NCBI GenBank assembly: GCA_023052935.1
Contig: CM041294.1
Location: 105,370,116-105,434,115, forward strand
Length of the DNA: 64,000 nucleotides
Source of the DNA: Piezodorus guildinii
Taxonomy: Eukaryota; Arthropoda; Insecta; Hemiptera; Pentatomidae
Reading direction: 5' to 3'
Shown: positions 22,150 to 33,370 of the stretch, piece after piece
Layout of the letters: every line of letters starts with the position of its first letter
How positions within the stretch are numbered: the first letter of the stretch is position 1
Position numbers and translations under genes: made by a program
The notes under the pieces: generated by a model
Database searches by the model: none
Seen by the model: the letters and a program-made list of their open reading frames with translations, nothing else
Told to the model about the DNA's origin: nothing

Positions 22150-23010
22150 TCTGTTTTTTTAGCAATTTTAACAAGATGATATGGTCAATTTCATAAATCA
22201 AGTCAAATCTACAACATTAAAGGTACTTCAGAAGAAGAAATTTTTAAAGATCGGCATTTAAGCCAAGTCAGGCTATTTCAATCAGATTGAAACCTACATG
22301 ATATTAAAGCCCGTTCAATTTTACATCTATATAGAGAGTTTAATCAAAATCGTTGAAGCCGTTTTTTGAGAAAATCGTAAAAAGGTGCAAAATGCATGGT
22401 TTAAAGTAGCTCTTCTGGTCAGCTGATTTTGATGAAAAAGTTTTTGTCGGAACACTTCGGCCGTATAGTTGTCTTAAATATGAAATCTCAGTTTCATAGA
22501 ACTTTTCGTTTACGCGCGGGAGTTGCCATACACGGACAACGCCTTTTTGCGGGACTTAGTCATTTGGACAAGGGGAGCGGCGTGGTCTAGTGGATAGAGC
22601 GCTAGTCTGCTGTGCTCCGGGTTCTGGGTTCGAATCCCGGCTGTGGCGGAATATTATTTATTCTGTTAATTCAGTCGGGGGGCGACCCTAGGGTATGGAG
22701 ACCCTCCAGGGGCAGACCCAGCTTCTATAAAGTGGGTACCCAAATTAATGGGGGAAAACCTGGCGGCTGAGCGCGATTAAGGCCTAATCACCTCATTGCA
22801 CTGCCGTTGGCCTAGAAACAGTACGAATCTCTATATGTACTGAGCCCAAGACTCTTCATGGGTTGTAGTGGTACATATTTTAGGTAATTTGGACTCAGGA
22901 AATCCTAAAACGTGTATTTCTGTTGAATACTGGAATTCGAAAATTTTCACGAACGCAATACTTTCCCTTAATTATTTCTATATTACTTATTTCATATACA
23001 GGTAAGTGAA
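22150..23010 (-). repeat. Family A repeat copy interrupted by a SINE
   Basis: The reverse-oriented middle (ggtacttcagaagaagaaat, aatcagattgaaacctacat, ggtcagctgattttgatgaa, cttcggccgtatagttgtct) runs 22160-22570. The start (tggactcaggaaatcctaaa ... catatacaggtaagtgaaag) resumes at 22887-23005. The SINE lies exactly between. Confidence 0.85.
22570..22886 (+). mobile_element. tRNA-derived SINE, family 1, with target-site duplication
   Basis: The head is tRNA-like with RNA polymerase III boxes: tggtctagtggatagagcg (A box) and ggttcgaatcc (B box, ~22627-22637). The arms do not pair as an acceptor stem, so it is not a working tRNA. The body (agggtatggagaccctccag, gattaaggcctaatcacctc, tatgtactgagcccaagact) recurs at 35565 and 63230. 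Direct repeats atttggac at 22562-22569 and 22887-22894 mark the insertion. Confidence 0.9.
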
Positions 23011-23014
23011 AGTT

Positions 23015-24040
23015 AAAATTATTTAAAGCTTCATCTCGGAATAGAAGACCAGCTGTTATATATAATTAATCTAAAAGGTAGTTTCAGTGTTTTAATCAGG
23101 GTCTGTATAAAAACTTTGTTTCCACTTGGAATTCATAGCTCATGGGGGCATGGACTGTATTCACAATTTAATTGGTGGTTGTAGACTGGAATAACAGACC
23201 CAACGCCAGCCATTAACATAATAAATGGTGTCCATTCAACAAATTAAATATTCATTTTAAGTGGGCTAGGAAGAGAGGAGTGGCTGAGGTGGCTCTGATT
23301 AAAGGAGAACCTTTGGCTACAGGTATTGCTCCTATGTTGAAACTGCTATTAATTTAGTAAAACCTTTATTAATATTCCTAATGAAAACTGAAATGATTTA
23401 TTTTTTAAATTATGGTAAATTAAAAAAAAAGAAAGACTGTTAAAATATTACATACCATTTAGAGAAATTATAAGCCTACTTATGTTAACTAATATTTAAA
23501 TATGTAAATTTAAACTTAAAAACGGATTACTTATACATGGCATTTGTTATATTATGTTTAATGTATACTTTAGATCATCTCTGACGGTGTCAGGACTGAA
23601 AATTTTACAGAAGCTTTTTTTTGTCGTTTTTAAATTCTCATAACTTATATATTGGAAATGCTTTAAATAAAGCAAATATTGGCGAGATTTAAAAGAGAAA
23701 ACATAATATTACAGATAGAAGGAATAATTTGAAAATTAGAAGCGGTGTTAGTGTTAAAACGGTTTCTGATTTCTCAGAACTATTTTATAGCGTCAAAATC
23801 ACAAAATCTAACAAAAACAAAAAAAAAATGTGCCTCTGTACCATTCATATTACTTTGTTTTTCAATTTTGCTTTTATGTTGCACCCTTGCTTCACTTATA
23901 TTTGGAAATTTCAATATTGGCCATTGAAAAATGATAACACTTATTATTTATTAAAATAAAAATATAACCCGTTTTCTAGTACTTTAATATTAAAAATGAA
24001 AAAAAAAAAAAAAGAACAACAACATTTTGTACAAAGACAA
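23015..24040. other. Unassigned intron
   Basis: 23090-23330 is of average complexity (gggggcatggactgtattca, aacgccagccattaacataa) without a reading frame, a possible conserved block. The rest is AT-rich with A runs. Confidence 0.35.
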
Positions 24041-24046
24041 TGATCA

Positions 24047-24070
24047 TTTTTTTTTTTTTTTTTTTTTTTT
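24047..24070. repeat. Poly-T tract (24 bp)
   Basis: Uninterrupted T run, opposite an A run at 23998-24013. It may mark a retroposed tail. Confidence 0.9.
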
Positions 24071-24174
24071 CTAAGCCCCATGGGTGTTGGTGGTTGGAAA
24101 TCAGAAATAGAGGAAGGAATATGGGATCTCTTTTTCTGCATTACATGCATTATAAGAGGGGAGAGAGGATACAA

Positions 24175-24780
24175 AAATTTTCGGTATATGAAAGCGAATG
24201 GGAGTCACGTCTAGTGATGAAGCTCACTAGTCTTTCTGAGTCAGTTAGTCAAGTTATGGTTTCTCAGTCTAGTTACATAGTCTTGCCAGCGCTGTGGCCG
24301 TCCTGTCGGAGTCAGTGTGTTAAACAGTGGGTTCGTGCAGTACCGGAGACTATCAAAGAATTTGATATGTCTCCGGGAGATGAACTCTGTCACGGTCGGA
24401 AGTTCGAAGGTGTCGTGTATTTGGTCTGTCTTCGTCCTCTGTAGAGAAGTATGCCTCACTATTCGTCTCAGTACTCCATTTTGAAACTGCTGGAGCTTTT
24501 TTGTTATGGTTAGTGATATATTAGTTAGCATCGGTGCTCCGTATAGGAGGGCCGGTCTAATTAATGATTTATATATTAATATTTTCAGGCGGAGGGATAG
24601 ATTCGGTGACGCTACTAAATAATTTAGTCGATAGGACTTGGTCCTAGTCGAGGTAATCTTTTTGAGGCAGTGATTAGATAATTTGAGGTGCCTGTCAAGG
24701 GTGATGCCCAGCTGAACGATCCTATTGACCGGCTTGTTTTTGATTCCCGCTACCTCGTAGGTCTTCGGTAGACGGCGCTT
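24175..24780 (-). mobile_element. Jockey-like LINE, RT thumb to C-terminus
   Basis: Minus-strand reading in order: AGIKNKPVNRIVQLGITLDR (thumb, ~24740), RLKILIYKSLIRPALLYGAP (~24560), KKLQQFQNGVLRRIVRHTSL (~24460), ISRRHIKFFDSLRYCTNPLF (~24350), then RWQDYVTRLRN. One frame is open over 24241-24531 (96 codons). The catalytic part is missing. Confidence 0.85.
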
Positions 24781-24784
24781 ATTT

Positions 24785-25740
24785 TTATTTTATTTGACAA
24801 TGATCATACAAATAAATATATTATTTGTAATATTTTTTACAAATAATTATTTCGAGAAAAAAAAATTATAATTTTTCATATGCCTTTCAAATATAAAAAT
24901 AATTAGGCTTGTTTATGTCAAGAAAAATGCTGTAGCTAAGAATAAATAGTGATCTTCCAATCTATCTAGACATTTGAAAACAAAACTCCGTCAAAAAAGA
25001 TTTATACTTCCATAAAACAAATATTCCAGAAATCACATATATAAACGACCAGTTTACTCTGTCTAAAACGTTTGGGGATAAATCAAAGCGAAGACAATAA
25101 AAATAATTGTATGTACTATATTAAATTATAAATAATTAGAATAGCTATAGAGTTTTGAAAAGGAGCTGAATGAGGGATTATGACTAACTAGAAACCGTAA
25201 GTAACATTAAGACAGAAAGAGGTGCTGCTGCTGGGTAGTCTCACGCCTCATGCTTTATTCATGGAAGTTTACTCTTAGGCCTGCGAATTCACCAGTCTTC
25301 AGTATTTTTATTGACAGCTGTGAGTCAAGAATTGGAGGTTGGATAAAAATGACACATTGCTATAAATAGCTACCGTATATATGTTTATAAATTTTATTCA
25401 TATATGGTTTTGAAAAGGATAGTTCCTAGTCTATGAGGCGAATGAATGAAAAACAAATTTTAAAAACATTATTGTCATTCAAAATAGCATACGTTGGCTT
25501 CAGCATATTCCCCACAACGCCCAACTAGGTTCCTTAAACATTGTTACATAAAACATTATACTTCATTAATATTTGACGCTAGAAAAAAGTTCTAAGAAAT
25601 CAGAATCGAACAGGGGGAAAATACGTTTAAACGCCTATTTTTAAATAGATAATATTAGCATAGTCGAATGGAAAATGATATAATCTACTACCGTTATCAG
25701 GAAAAAGGAAGTTGAATTGTTTTTCTAGTGTACAGTGCAG
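24785..25740. other. Unassigned intron with one GC-richer block
   Basis: 25190-25340 (gaggtgctgctgctgggtag, tcttaggcctgcgaattcac, tttattgacagctgtgagtc) stands out from AT-rich flanks and matches no repeat here; it is a candidate regulatory island. Nothing else is seen. Confidence 0.35.
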
Positions 25741-25744
25741 TATG

Positions 25745-26140
25745 TTTGTGGCTATTCCGCCCTAGCTCGGCCTCCACTGGCTTACACCAGTGAAGCGCTG
25801 AGTGAGAGGCGCTGAGATCTCTTGGATTCGGCTTCTTCCCCCACTTGTGGAGGGAGCAGCCGAGTCTAGGGTCCCTTTAGCAGATTGTATATATTGTATA
25901 TAGTTAAGTTTCCTTGTATGATTTTTATTTATTTCCCAACTTGTATTTATCTCTACTACTGGTTTTGATTTGTTTTTATTAATTGTTATTTTCTTGTATA
26001 TATTTGAATTTATTTATTTCCGATTTTATGTAACTTGTAATTCTGTATATATTGTATGAATGTGTACTACATCACTATTACTACTGTTCATTATGTAACA
26101 AATTGTAATATTTCTCAATAAATAAATAAAAAAAAAAGTG
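25745..26140 (+). mobile_element. Jockey-like LINE 3' end, family J1 copy 1
   Basis: A short coding end (ctagctcggcctccactggc ... tagcagattgtatatattgt) is followed by a 3' UTR ending tctcaataaataaataaaaa. Copies of the same sequence are at 31990-32390 and 51765-52212, all on the plus strand. Confidence 0.7.
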
Positions 26141-26144
26141 TAGA

Positions 26145-26865
26145 GTGCAAGAAATGGAAATGATATATCCATGTTTAGTAGTAATTGCTTTTGCATGATA
26201 TTGGTTAATAAAACCAGTGATTTCTCATTTAGCCACGCGCATCAGATTCGGTTGCAGATTATCCGAAACCGGATAGTTCTAGCTTCATCAATCGAATAAT
26301 TTTTAGGTAGATTTAAATCTACAGCAAAAGAGTATAAGTCTCTCTTTCTAGAAATGAGTGTTTTCCACATTATGGAGTGCCATTCTTTTGTGTTTAGAAT
26401 GTAGTTTGTTTATATTAAAGGTTGAGTTGTTTACACATGAATTGAAAAAGAAATACTCATGACATTCTGCTCCCTTCTAAACATAAAAGAATGACATTCC
26501 AGGAAACTGTGCTTCAAGATATTTGATTTATTTTATTTATGTTCGGTAGGTGTCAACTACCTAAGGCAAAAAATATCGTTCTTGAATAGAGACATTGAAA
26601 TTGAATCCAGAAAAAGAAAGGCTGAGATATAAATCAATCGCCATTACCAGCTCTATCATTCCTGTGCTACTAACGCCTGGTTGGCTGGTCATTAACTAAG
26701 AATTTAGAGAGAAAGATACATGTCAGCCAAAACAGAATAGAATGAATCATGCGAGGCGTCTTCCTAAGGGACAAGGTCATCTCAGTCCGATTAGGAGAGC
26801 TACCCAGGATTTTCCATTCAAACTTAAAGAAGATTATTTTGGTTTATTATTTTAAATAATGAACC
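26145..26865. other. Unassigned intron
   Basis: 26215-26250 (tttctcatttagccacgcgc) is a diverged match to 3720-3750. 26690-26820 is of higher complexity but shows no clear protein signature. Confidence 0.35.
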
Positions 26866-26869
26866 TTTG

Positions 26870-27700
26870 CAATGGACCAAAAAACAAACAAATAATTCCC
26901 TCCAAGATTTGAGAATTAGAGGGGATATAACGTTTCAAGATGCTTAGAATCCGAATAACGAACAAACAAAAATTCATTTGTCCGCCATACGCGGAATTTC
27001 TCTGAAATTACTCGACCAATTTTTTTGAAATTCGCCAAAAAATACTAGGGCATATCGTTGCATCGATCTTAACACCTAGACGTTGATGTCAGCTGGTTAT
27101 TTTTTTAAAAGTGACTTAATTAAATAATTCAGCTATCTTTTAAGATAGAGAAAAAATTATTAGTGTTTTTAACTAAAAAACCGCGAATAATTATAAAAAA
27201 AGAGGGGGGGGAGAAGAGAAAAATTTAAATTTTGTCTATTACGCCGATCACTCTATTATTATTAAAGAGACAGAAAAATGTGTAGAGAGTTTCAGAATAT
27301 GTAAAGCGGTATTAACAAGATAAACATAAACAAGAAAAAGGAAAAAATTGAAATATTGCCCATAACTCAATTATTTTTGAAGATAGAGAAAAAAATAATA
27401 GAGATATCAAGATAGACTCGATTAACAAATAAAAAAAAAATCCGTTTCTCCTAATTAATAAATAAATACCAAAATTTTGCTGTTAGTGATATTTCATAGA
27501 GAATTAGTCAAGAACTAGCAGAGATATAGCCTTTTGAAATCATATGCTACTTTCCATTGGATTATTTATTGCTTTTCGTATCACTTAATTGCCTTTTTAA
27601 AGCTTTAAACATTTATACTAATACTAATATTGTTATTTGGAAATAATAAACCATTGTGTAATAAATAATTTGAAGCGTTTTTTTTTCATTTATATAAAGA
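26870..27700 (+). repeat. Family B repeat, most complete uninterrupted copy
   Basis: Contains all family blocks in order: aattccctccaagatttgag, catttgtccgccatacgcgg, attactcgaccaattttttt, aatactagggcatatcgttg, cgttgatgtcagctggttat, internal modules (27120-27430), gaactagcagagatatagcc, and the end ggaaataataaaccattgtg. A G run (27205-27213) is local expansion. Confidence 0.75.
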
Positions 27701-27729
27701 CTATTAATAATTATTATTAAATGGAAGAT

Positions 27730-28365
27730 AAATTCAGCTCCCATCTCATGGTCGAAATCCGTACAGTACTTAGGCCTAACATTAGACAAATCTCTTACAC
27801 AGATCATGTCAATAGAAAAATCGATAAAGACAAAAAATTAATACCTAAAATGTTCCCATACTTCAACGAAAAATCCCAAAAGAGCCCTCCCATAAGAAAT
27901 TAATAATACACAAATCAGTTATATGTCCGTTAATTATATACGCCGCGCCAGTCTGAAGCTCAACCTACTTGACTAATTACCAAAAACTTAAAAGAATTCA
28001 AAATCTATCAATGCGGATAATTAACAATTACCCCCGCTATACTAAAATATCATCTAAGGTCCAGGACTTGGACCTTCTTACAGTTAAACAATTTGTCCAC
28101 ACTCAAACTGTACAACTGTAGTCAAAACACCAATCACCGAAAATCCATTAATGAAGGATATCGGTAATTATAATAAAAAATCTCTGAAATGCTACACTCA
28201 TAAAAGAACTAAACACGTGTTGTTAACTTAAATTGCCAACGGGCAATACGAGGCCTGAGCCGTGGACTGTACATACCATTGTTGCTGTATATACATAGAA
28301 TGTTTGTGTATTTATTTTGTAAATAAAGTTGGAGGATAAGAAGAAGAAGAAAAAAAAAAAAAAAA
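27730..28365 (+). mobile_element. Jockey-like LINE fragment with 3' UTR and poly-A
   Basis: Broken frames encode ISYTDHVNRKIDKDKKLIPK and MFPYFNEKS (RT thumb), then RIQNLSMRIINN (~27990-28025) and LDLLTVKQFVHTQT (~28065-28100). A 3' UTR with aataaagttggaggataaga and an A tail (28344-28367) follows. Confidence 0.8.
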
Positions 28366-28739
28366 AACTTAAAGCTAGTTTGTTGTAATTTATAAATTTT
28401 ATATTTTAAATAATTTTATCCGTTTTTATTTGAAAGGTTTTTGTATATGTTTCCTACAACCATAGATAATATCAATTTAATTTTACCACATATTTAGCCA
28501 TTTAGGCTAATAGATTATAATTACCAAATGAACGAAACATTTTGCTGATTGTTTTTTTGTTTTGTTCTTAGAAATAGTTCTTTATTAAGTAATATTACAA
28601 TCAGTCCAATTTAAGACATTATGCCGATTGTAAGGATCCGAAATCATTTGTAAATATTTTGCAAATAAGTAAATCAATTTTATATTTTTCTTTTTTCTAT
28701 TATTATTAGTTTCTTTAGATAAAAAACACAAAAAAAAAT

Positions 28740-29235
28740 AAAAAAAATAAAGAGTTTTGGATGGGATCTGGGGTTGTCAAACCAGGCTTTTGTGACACAA
28801 TAATCTGAGTGGTAGGTACCTCTTAGGCCAGCAGTAGAAAGAAGTACTACTGTCACCGCGAGGCTCAGGGTATAAATGCGGATATATAGGCTAGAGTAAT
28901 CGAGATGAGAGCCTTAGAGGGCGACAACTAACCGGATAGCCAGCGGAGACCCCAATAGCACGCCCGTTATTGGATCTACTCCCAACCCCAACCCCTTCCA
29001 TCAAAACCTACCACCGGCCAAATCTCATTCCCTTCCTGGGCTCCCTCAACCAAAGGTCTCTACCACAATAAACTCACCGCCGGTCTTCATTCTATTGTTT
29101 CTGACGTCCTCACTCCCCCTCTCTCTATCTATCTCTTAGAAGGCTGAGGTTTTCATTTCGTTTTTTCCACTCCGTCTCGGGGAGTCTTTTAGGAAGTTGG
29201 GAGGATGTCACAGAGGAATTACTAATATGACACGC
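28740..29235. other. GC-rich island of unknown nature
   Basis: About 500 bp clearly richer in G+C than the flanks (gaggctcagggtataaatgc, gatagccagcggagacccca, accaccggccaaatctcatt). No long frame and no match elsewhere in the window. It could be the 5' UTR/LTR of an unrecognised retroelement or a host regulatory element. Confidence 0.35.
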
Positions 29236-29429
29236 CATTTTGTACCATTGATCCCTTCTACCTCTTCTTTCCTTTTTATTTATTTTTTATCAAATAAGTT
29301 ATAAACAAAGCTTACATAAAATAATGGTTTAAAATATTTATTGTTGTATATTTGTTACAAAAAGCACATTTATCAGCCCCGATTCGAAACGGCCTAACTA
29401 TAGCTATGTTTGTAATTTTATTATGTCAA

Positions 29430-29500
29430 TAAAATTTCCATTATAAATATTAAAAAAAAAAAAATTCCATTGTAAATATTAAAAAAAAAAAATTCTATTT
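29430..29500. repeat. Short tandem duplication
   Basis: aaatttccattataaatatt plus an A run, then aaattccattgtaaatatt plus an A run: a 33-bp unit occurring twice. Confidence 0.7.
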
Positions 29501-29559
29501 TCTGGCATTCGCAGTTTTTTCTCCAGCTGCATTGAGCTTTCTTTGTACATTTTGAGGAT

Positions 29560-29660
29560 GTCTGATTGACTCTTGAAAATATTATAGGTAGAAATAATTT
29601 GGAGACAGTCAACCAACGCATGAGCCGAAACGTCGGCAAAATTAAAATATTATGTACATA
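29560..29660 (+). mobile_element. Penelope-like 3' end
   Basis: catgagccgaaacgtcggca followed by aaattaaaatatt is the same tail signature as at 49330-49360 (gagccgaaacgttggcaaaa). The upstream half of the hairpin is diverged. Confidence 0.5.
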
Positions 29661-29689
29661 TTAGCATATATATGTACATAATATTTATA

Positions 29690-30335
29690 TATACAGTAAG
29701 AGCTGGCATATCAGGCATAAGGGAGGTCAGTACCCAGCGGACCTCCTACTAACGAGAAAATCCTAAGTTTTAAACAAGGAGATCCATTAATCAGCTCCAT
29801 TTCAGCCTTCTTCTGTGAGTTCCGGCATGTCCGTTGTCACCATGTTTTGAATAAGGATGTTGTGATCTCTGTGAAGTTTGTCATGGAAACTCTTGTATGA
29901 AGTATGACTGCAGTATTGAACAGTAGTATCAGGGTGAGCGTGTTACTAGTCTCAATGATTTGATTGAAAAGCCTGTAATTTTTTAAGTGAGCCTTCTTAG
30001 CGGTTCCGAAAATTTAAGATGCATATGTCCATAATGGTTTTAAAAGGCAGGTATTCAGTAATATAAAAGTAGGTAAGTATTCAGTCGTTGCCTAATTTTC
30101 AGTGTGGATCGCTTATGAAGAATAGAGTACAATAGTTTCAATCTCCTGTTTAGTCATAAACGTTTCTTTCTGTTTCACGTTTGGCCCCATGTCATTCTGT
30201 CAAATGTGAGTCCAAAGTAATTAACTGTGTTAGTCTGTGGAATAGATACATTATTCATGTAAACTGGAGGACAGTTATCGTGTCTGAGTGTGAATGTAAT
30301 GTGTTAGGATTTGTCATTGTTCCGTTTTATCTTAT
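29690..30335 (-). mobile_element. Jockey-clade LINE RT C-terminal fragment
   Basis: The minus strand reads HITFTLRHDNCPPVYMNNVS and IPQTNTVNYFGLTFDRMTWG (30160-30310), then LNRRLKLLYSILHKRSTLKI (~30100) and LLKPLWTYASYF (~30010). These are the ordered thumb motifs of Jockey elements. The frames are broken further on. Confidence 0.85.
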
Positions 30336-30339
30336 CAAA

Positions 30340-31985
30340 TATTAAAACGTAAAAACATCTTCAAGAAGATATCAAGACATTTAATCTGATTTAAGAAATT
30401 TAAGTATACTCTAATGGTGAATAAACAAAAAATAAATAAATAAAAACACCTCGAAACGTAGTTAAATTAAAAAAAATAACAACATACAAAATAACTTCAA
30501 TATAATCATTTCCACTTCTAAAATGAATCTACCATTTCAATGAGGCAATCTAAAACCCAAACTCCTAAAATAATCTATTTCGTAACTCAGTGTAAAAATT
30601 AAGTTTTGTTCACTGCAACAGTATTTTTTAAGTCTTTATATATTAAAGTTTTTTTTTCAAATTGGCTGAATTTTACCTCTGGTCTGATCATTTATGTGTT
30701 TATTACTGAGGTTTATGGCCTCTTTAACTCTATAAGATGACAAAAGTGCCTAAGCCCTGTAAACACCTATTTATGTCCCTAAGATATAATGTTCACATAT
30801 TATAAAGATGAAAATCACTTCACAAGTATCAGAGGCTACGATTTTTTTATGATTAATAAACGAATTTACGGACAAATCTTTATTTAAATATGATCTGGTG
30901 TTGGTAACCTAAATTCAACAAATGCTGATATAACTTCCTTTGCCGGATATTCTGCATTAAAGGATTAACCAAAGGTGTATAAACACCACAAAATACTGGT
31001 ACTTATACACTGAGAGAAAAACCGACATCAAACCACTAGACTTAAATAAGAAGAGGGGAGAGGGGTTAGCAAATGAGCTAGGAAGGAGAAATGAGCACAT
31101 AAACGGAAAACAAATGTTAATTCCGGCATATTGAGTTAGAGGAGGACTTGGCCGAGCGTATAAACCTCCTCAATCTGGAATCCAAGTGCACCAATTCCCT
31201 CTGGAATCTTCCAGCCATTCCAGAGCAGCGTAAACCTCTGCCGGGCCCCTTCTCTATCTTTATCCCTTCTCCCCCGTCCTCCTTAAGATTCTTCTCGCCT
31301 TTTATTTTATTTTTTTATCTTATGCTCACTTGATAAATGGCTTTATTCTAGGTCAACTTGCGCTTTTTCAACGTTAGGAACTGAATACAGCATGAATAAT
31401 TCCCAGTAAATTTCGGAATATACCTATACATTTTTTTTTTTTTTTTTTTACTTCGGTCGTAAATTTGGATATCGGTCATTAATAATTTATGATTTAAATA
31501 AAATACTGAATATAATGACTCACAGTAAATGATGCAAACCTTTTTTAAATCTTTAAATTGTTTTATTTTTTAAATCTTCAATATTATGTTGGGCGCTTGA
31601 TAGCGTTTTAAATAAGTCAATGCTTATTTCGGGTTATTTCAAGAAATAATCCAAAAAAGACTAATAACTAACATTTACATTCAAGATAATAGGTTTAATT
31701 AAAATCAATAATATAACAATGGTTAACTAGAATATCCTAGAAGTAAATGACTTTATGTCCGATGATTTCGATATAAAAAAAATACTACGATCGGTCAAAT
31801 CTTAGGTTTAGTACATATGGGGCTCGTAACGTTTCTTGGCCAACGGCTGTTCAAGATAGTTTGAGCTAGATCACACTAAACTGTCAGGTTGGATCTCCAA
31901 ATTTAGAGAGCCCAGTTCATAAAGACTTGAAAGTTTAATATCGGTTGAATAGTTGAAATCAGATACCAGAAATCAGTAGTTCAGA
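30340..31985. other. Unassigned intron; one GC-richer block
   Basis: 31020-31300 (ggacttggccgagcgtataa, cctctgccgggccccttctc) has higher complexity than its flanks and matches no repeat. A poly-T run lies at 31431-31449. The remainder is AT-rich. Confidence 0.35.
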
Positions 31986-31989
31986 GTTG

Positions 31990-32390
31990 TTTTTATTTAG
32001 TTATTTTCTATAGCGCCCTCACTCAGCTTCCGCTGGCTCTGACCATGATGATGCGGCTGAGAGGGTGGCGCTGGGATCCCTCGGATTCTGCTTGTCCTTC
32101 CACAAGTGGGGGGGGGGGAAGGCGAACTCTTTCCGGGGTTCCCCAGCAAATTGTAAATTTTGTATATAAATATGAGTGTGTTCATGTTTTGTTTATTTCT
32201 TTGTTAACCGTAATATTTATTTAATTTGTTATTAAAAACCTTTATTTATTTTAGTTTCATTATATGTAATTTGACTTTCCTTTTGTATGTATATATTGTA
32301 AATATTGTATGAATGTAATCTTATAGCAATATTATTATTGTACATAGTGACAGATTGTAATATATCCGAATAAATAAACATATTGTATAA
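31990..32390 (+). mobile_element. Jockey-like LINE 3' end, family J1 copy 2
   Basis: cctcactcagcttccgctgg ... tcggattctgcttgtccttc, a G expansion (32108-32117), then the UTR with tatattgtaaatattgtatg and a final aataaataaac. It parallels 25745-26135. Confidence 0.7.
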
Positions 32391-32394
32391 CAAT

Positions 32395-33035
32395 GAGCCA
32401 TAGCGTTCAAATTAAATAAAATGAGATTTTTTGCTTATAATTATTATTTATTAAAAAAATAATTATAATTTCTTTTTTTGTCATTAAGAAACAATACAAT
32501 CTTCCACATCCAAGGGGGCTAAAAGAAACCAAAAATTCTAGATAAACGTTAGAAGAAAGATAAATAGAAAACAAAAATGTTCAACCTCGAATATAGTTAA
32601 TTAATATAAACAGTTATATAATTGATTTATTTAAATGTCAATGCATATTATAGCTTTGTTATACCTTCTCGAATGGTACGAAGAGTACATTTTCAAGTTT
32701 CGAGTGATAGATATTTGTAATTTTAGCTTTTAGTGCCACAGAGAAGCAAGCTCTGGTAGTAGATCCTATAACGAGATATGAACCTAATGATCTGGAACAA
32801 GGCAACAAAATCCAAGAAGAGATTCATACAAAAAGTGTTCCCCACCTTCAAGAAAGTATTGCGAGGAGTTTGGCGCAAGAGCATTTACGTTTAAAAGTCT
32901 TTGGTTCGAAAGCAGGAGGACCATCCCATTAGCTACGAGAGCATTTTCGAAAGGAATCATTTCCAGAAAATGGCGGAGACTGCCGCTGGGAATTTCGCAC
33001 CACTATATAAATTAAAGTTAAGTAGGATTTATAAA
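32395..33035. other. Unassigned intron
   Basis: 32740-33000 is of average complexity with no recognisable protein. The rest is AT-rich. Confidence 0.35.
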
Positions 33036-33039
33036 TGTC

Positions 33040-33310
33040 CAAGAATTATTCTGGATTGAAAAAAATCAGGCACACTATCTTATTAGAATTGATAAATAAC
33101 GGCTAAATATGCAAGTTGGGCGTTAGTAAACAACTAAAGGAGAAAATTGCACAAATATTTTTTTATGCGTTTTTTTTAACATGAAAACAGAAATATATAT
33201 GTATAATATACCGTTGGAAAGCTAAAGATTTTAGAAAAAAATACTATCTGATACACACAATCATAAAAGTTACCTGAGAGTGATGAAAAACCGATAAAAC
33301 AAACTGATTG
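33040..33310 (+). repeat. Family A, 5'-truncated unit
   Basis: gattgaaaaaaatcaggcac ... gctaaatatgcaagttgggc ... accgttggaaagctaaagat ... gataaaacaaactgattg matches 33825-34105 nearly base for base, about 783 bp away in the same orientation. Confidence 0.85.
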
Positions 33311-33370
33311 TGTTTGGGCAGCCGATATGATTGGAGATCTCACTCTTAACATAGCGTACTGCTTATTTAT

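Noticed and set aside
22573..22650. A functional tRNA gene
   Set aside because: A and B boxes are present, but the 5' and 3' ends do not pair as an acceptor stem. The sequence continues into a repeated SINE body with target duplications.
24040..24444. 134-codon plus-strand frame
   Set aside because: It is antisense to a clear Jockey-like RT fragment on the minus strand.
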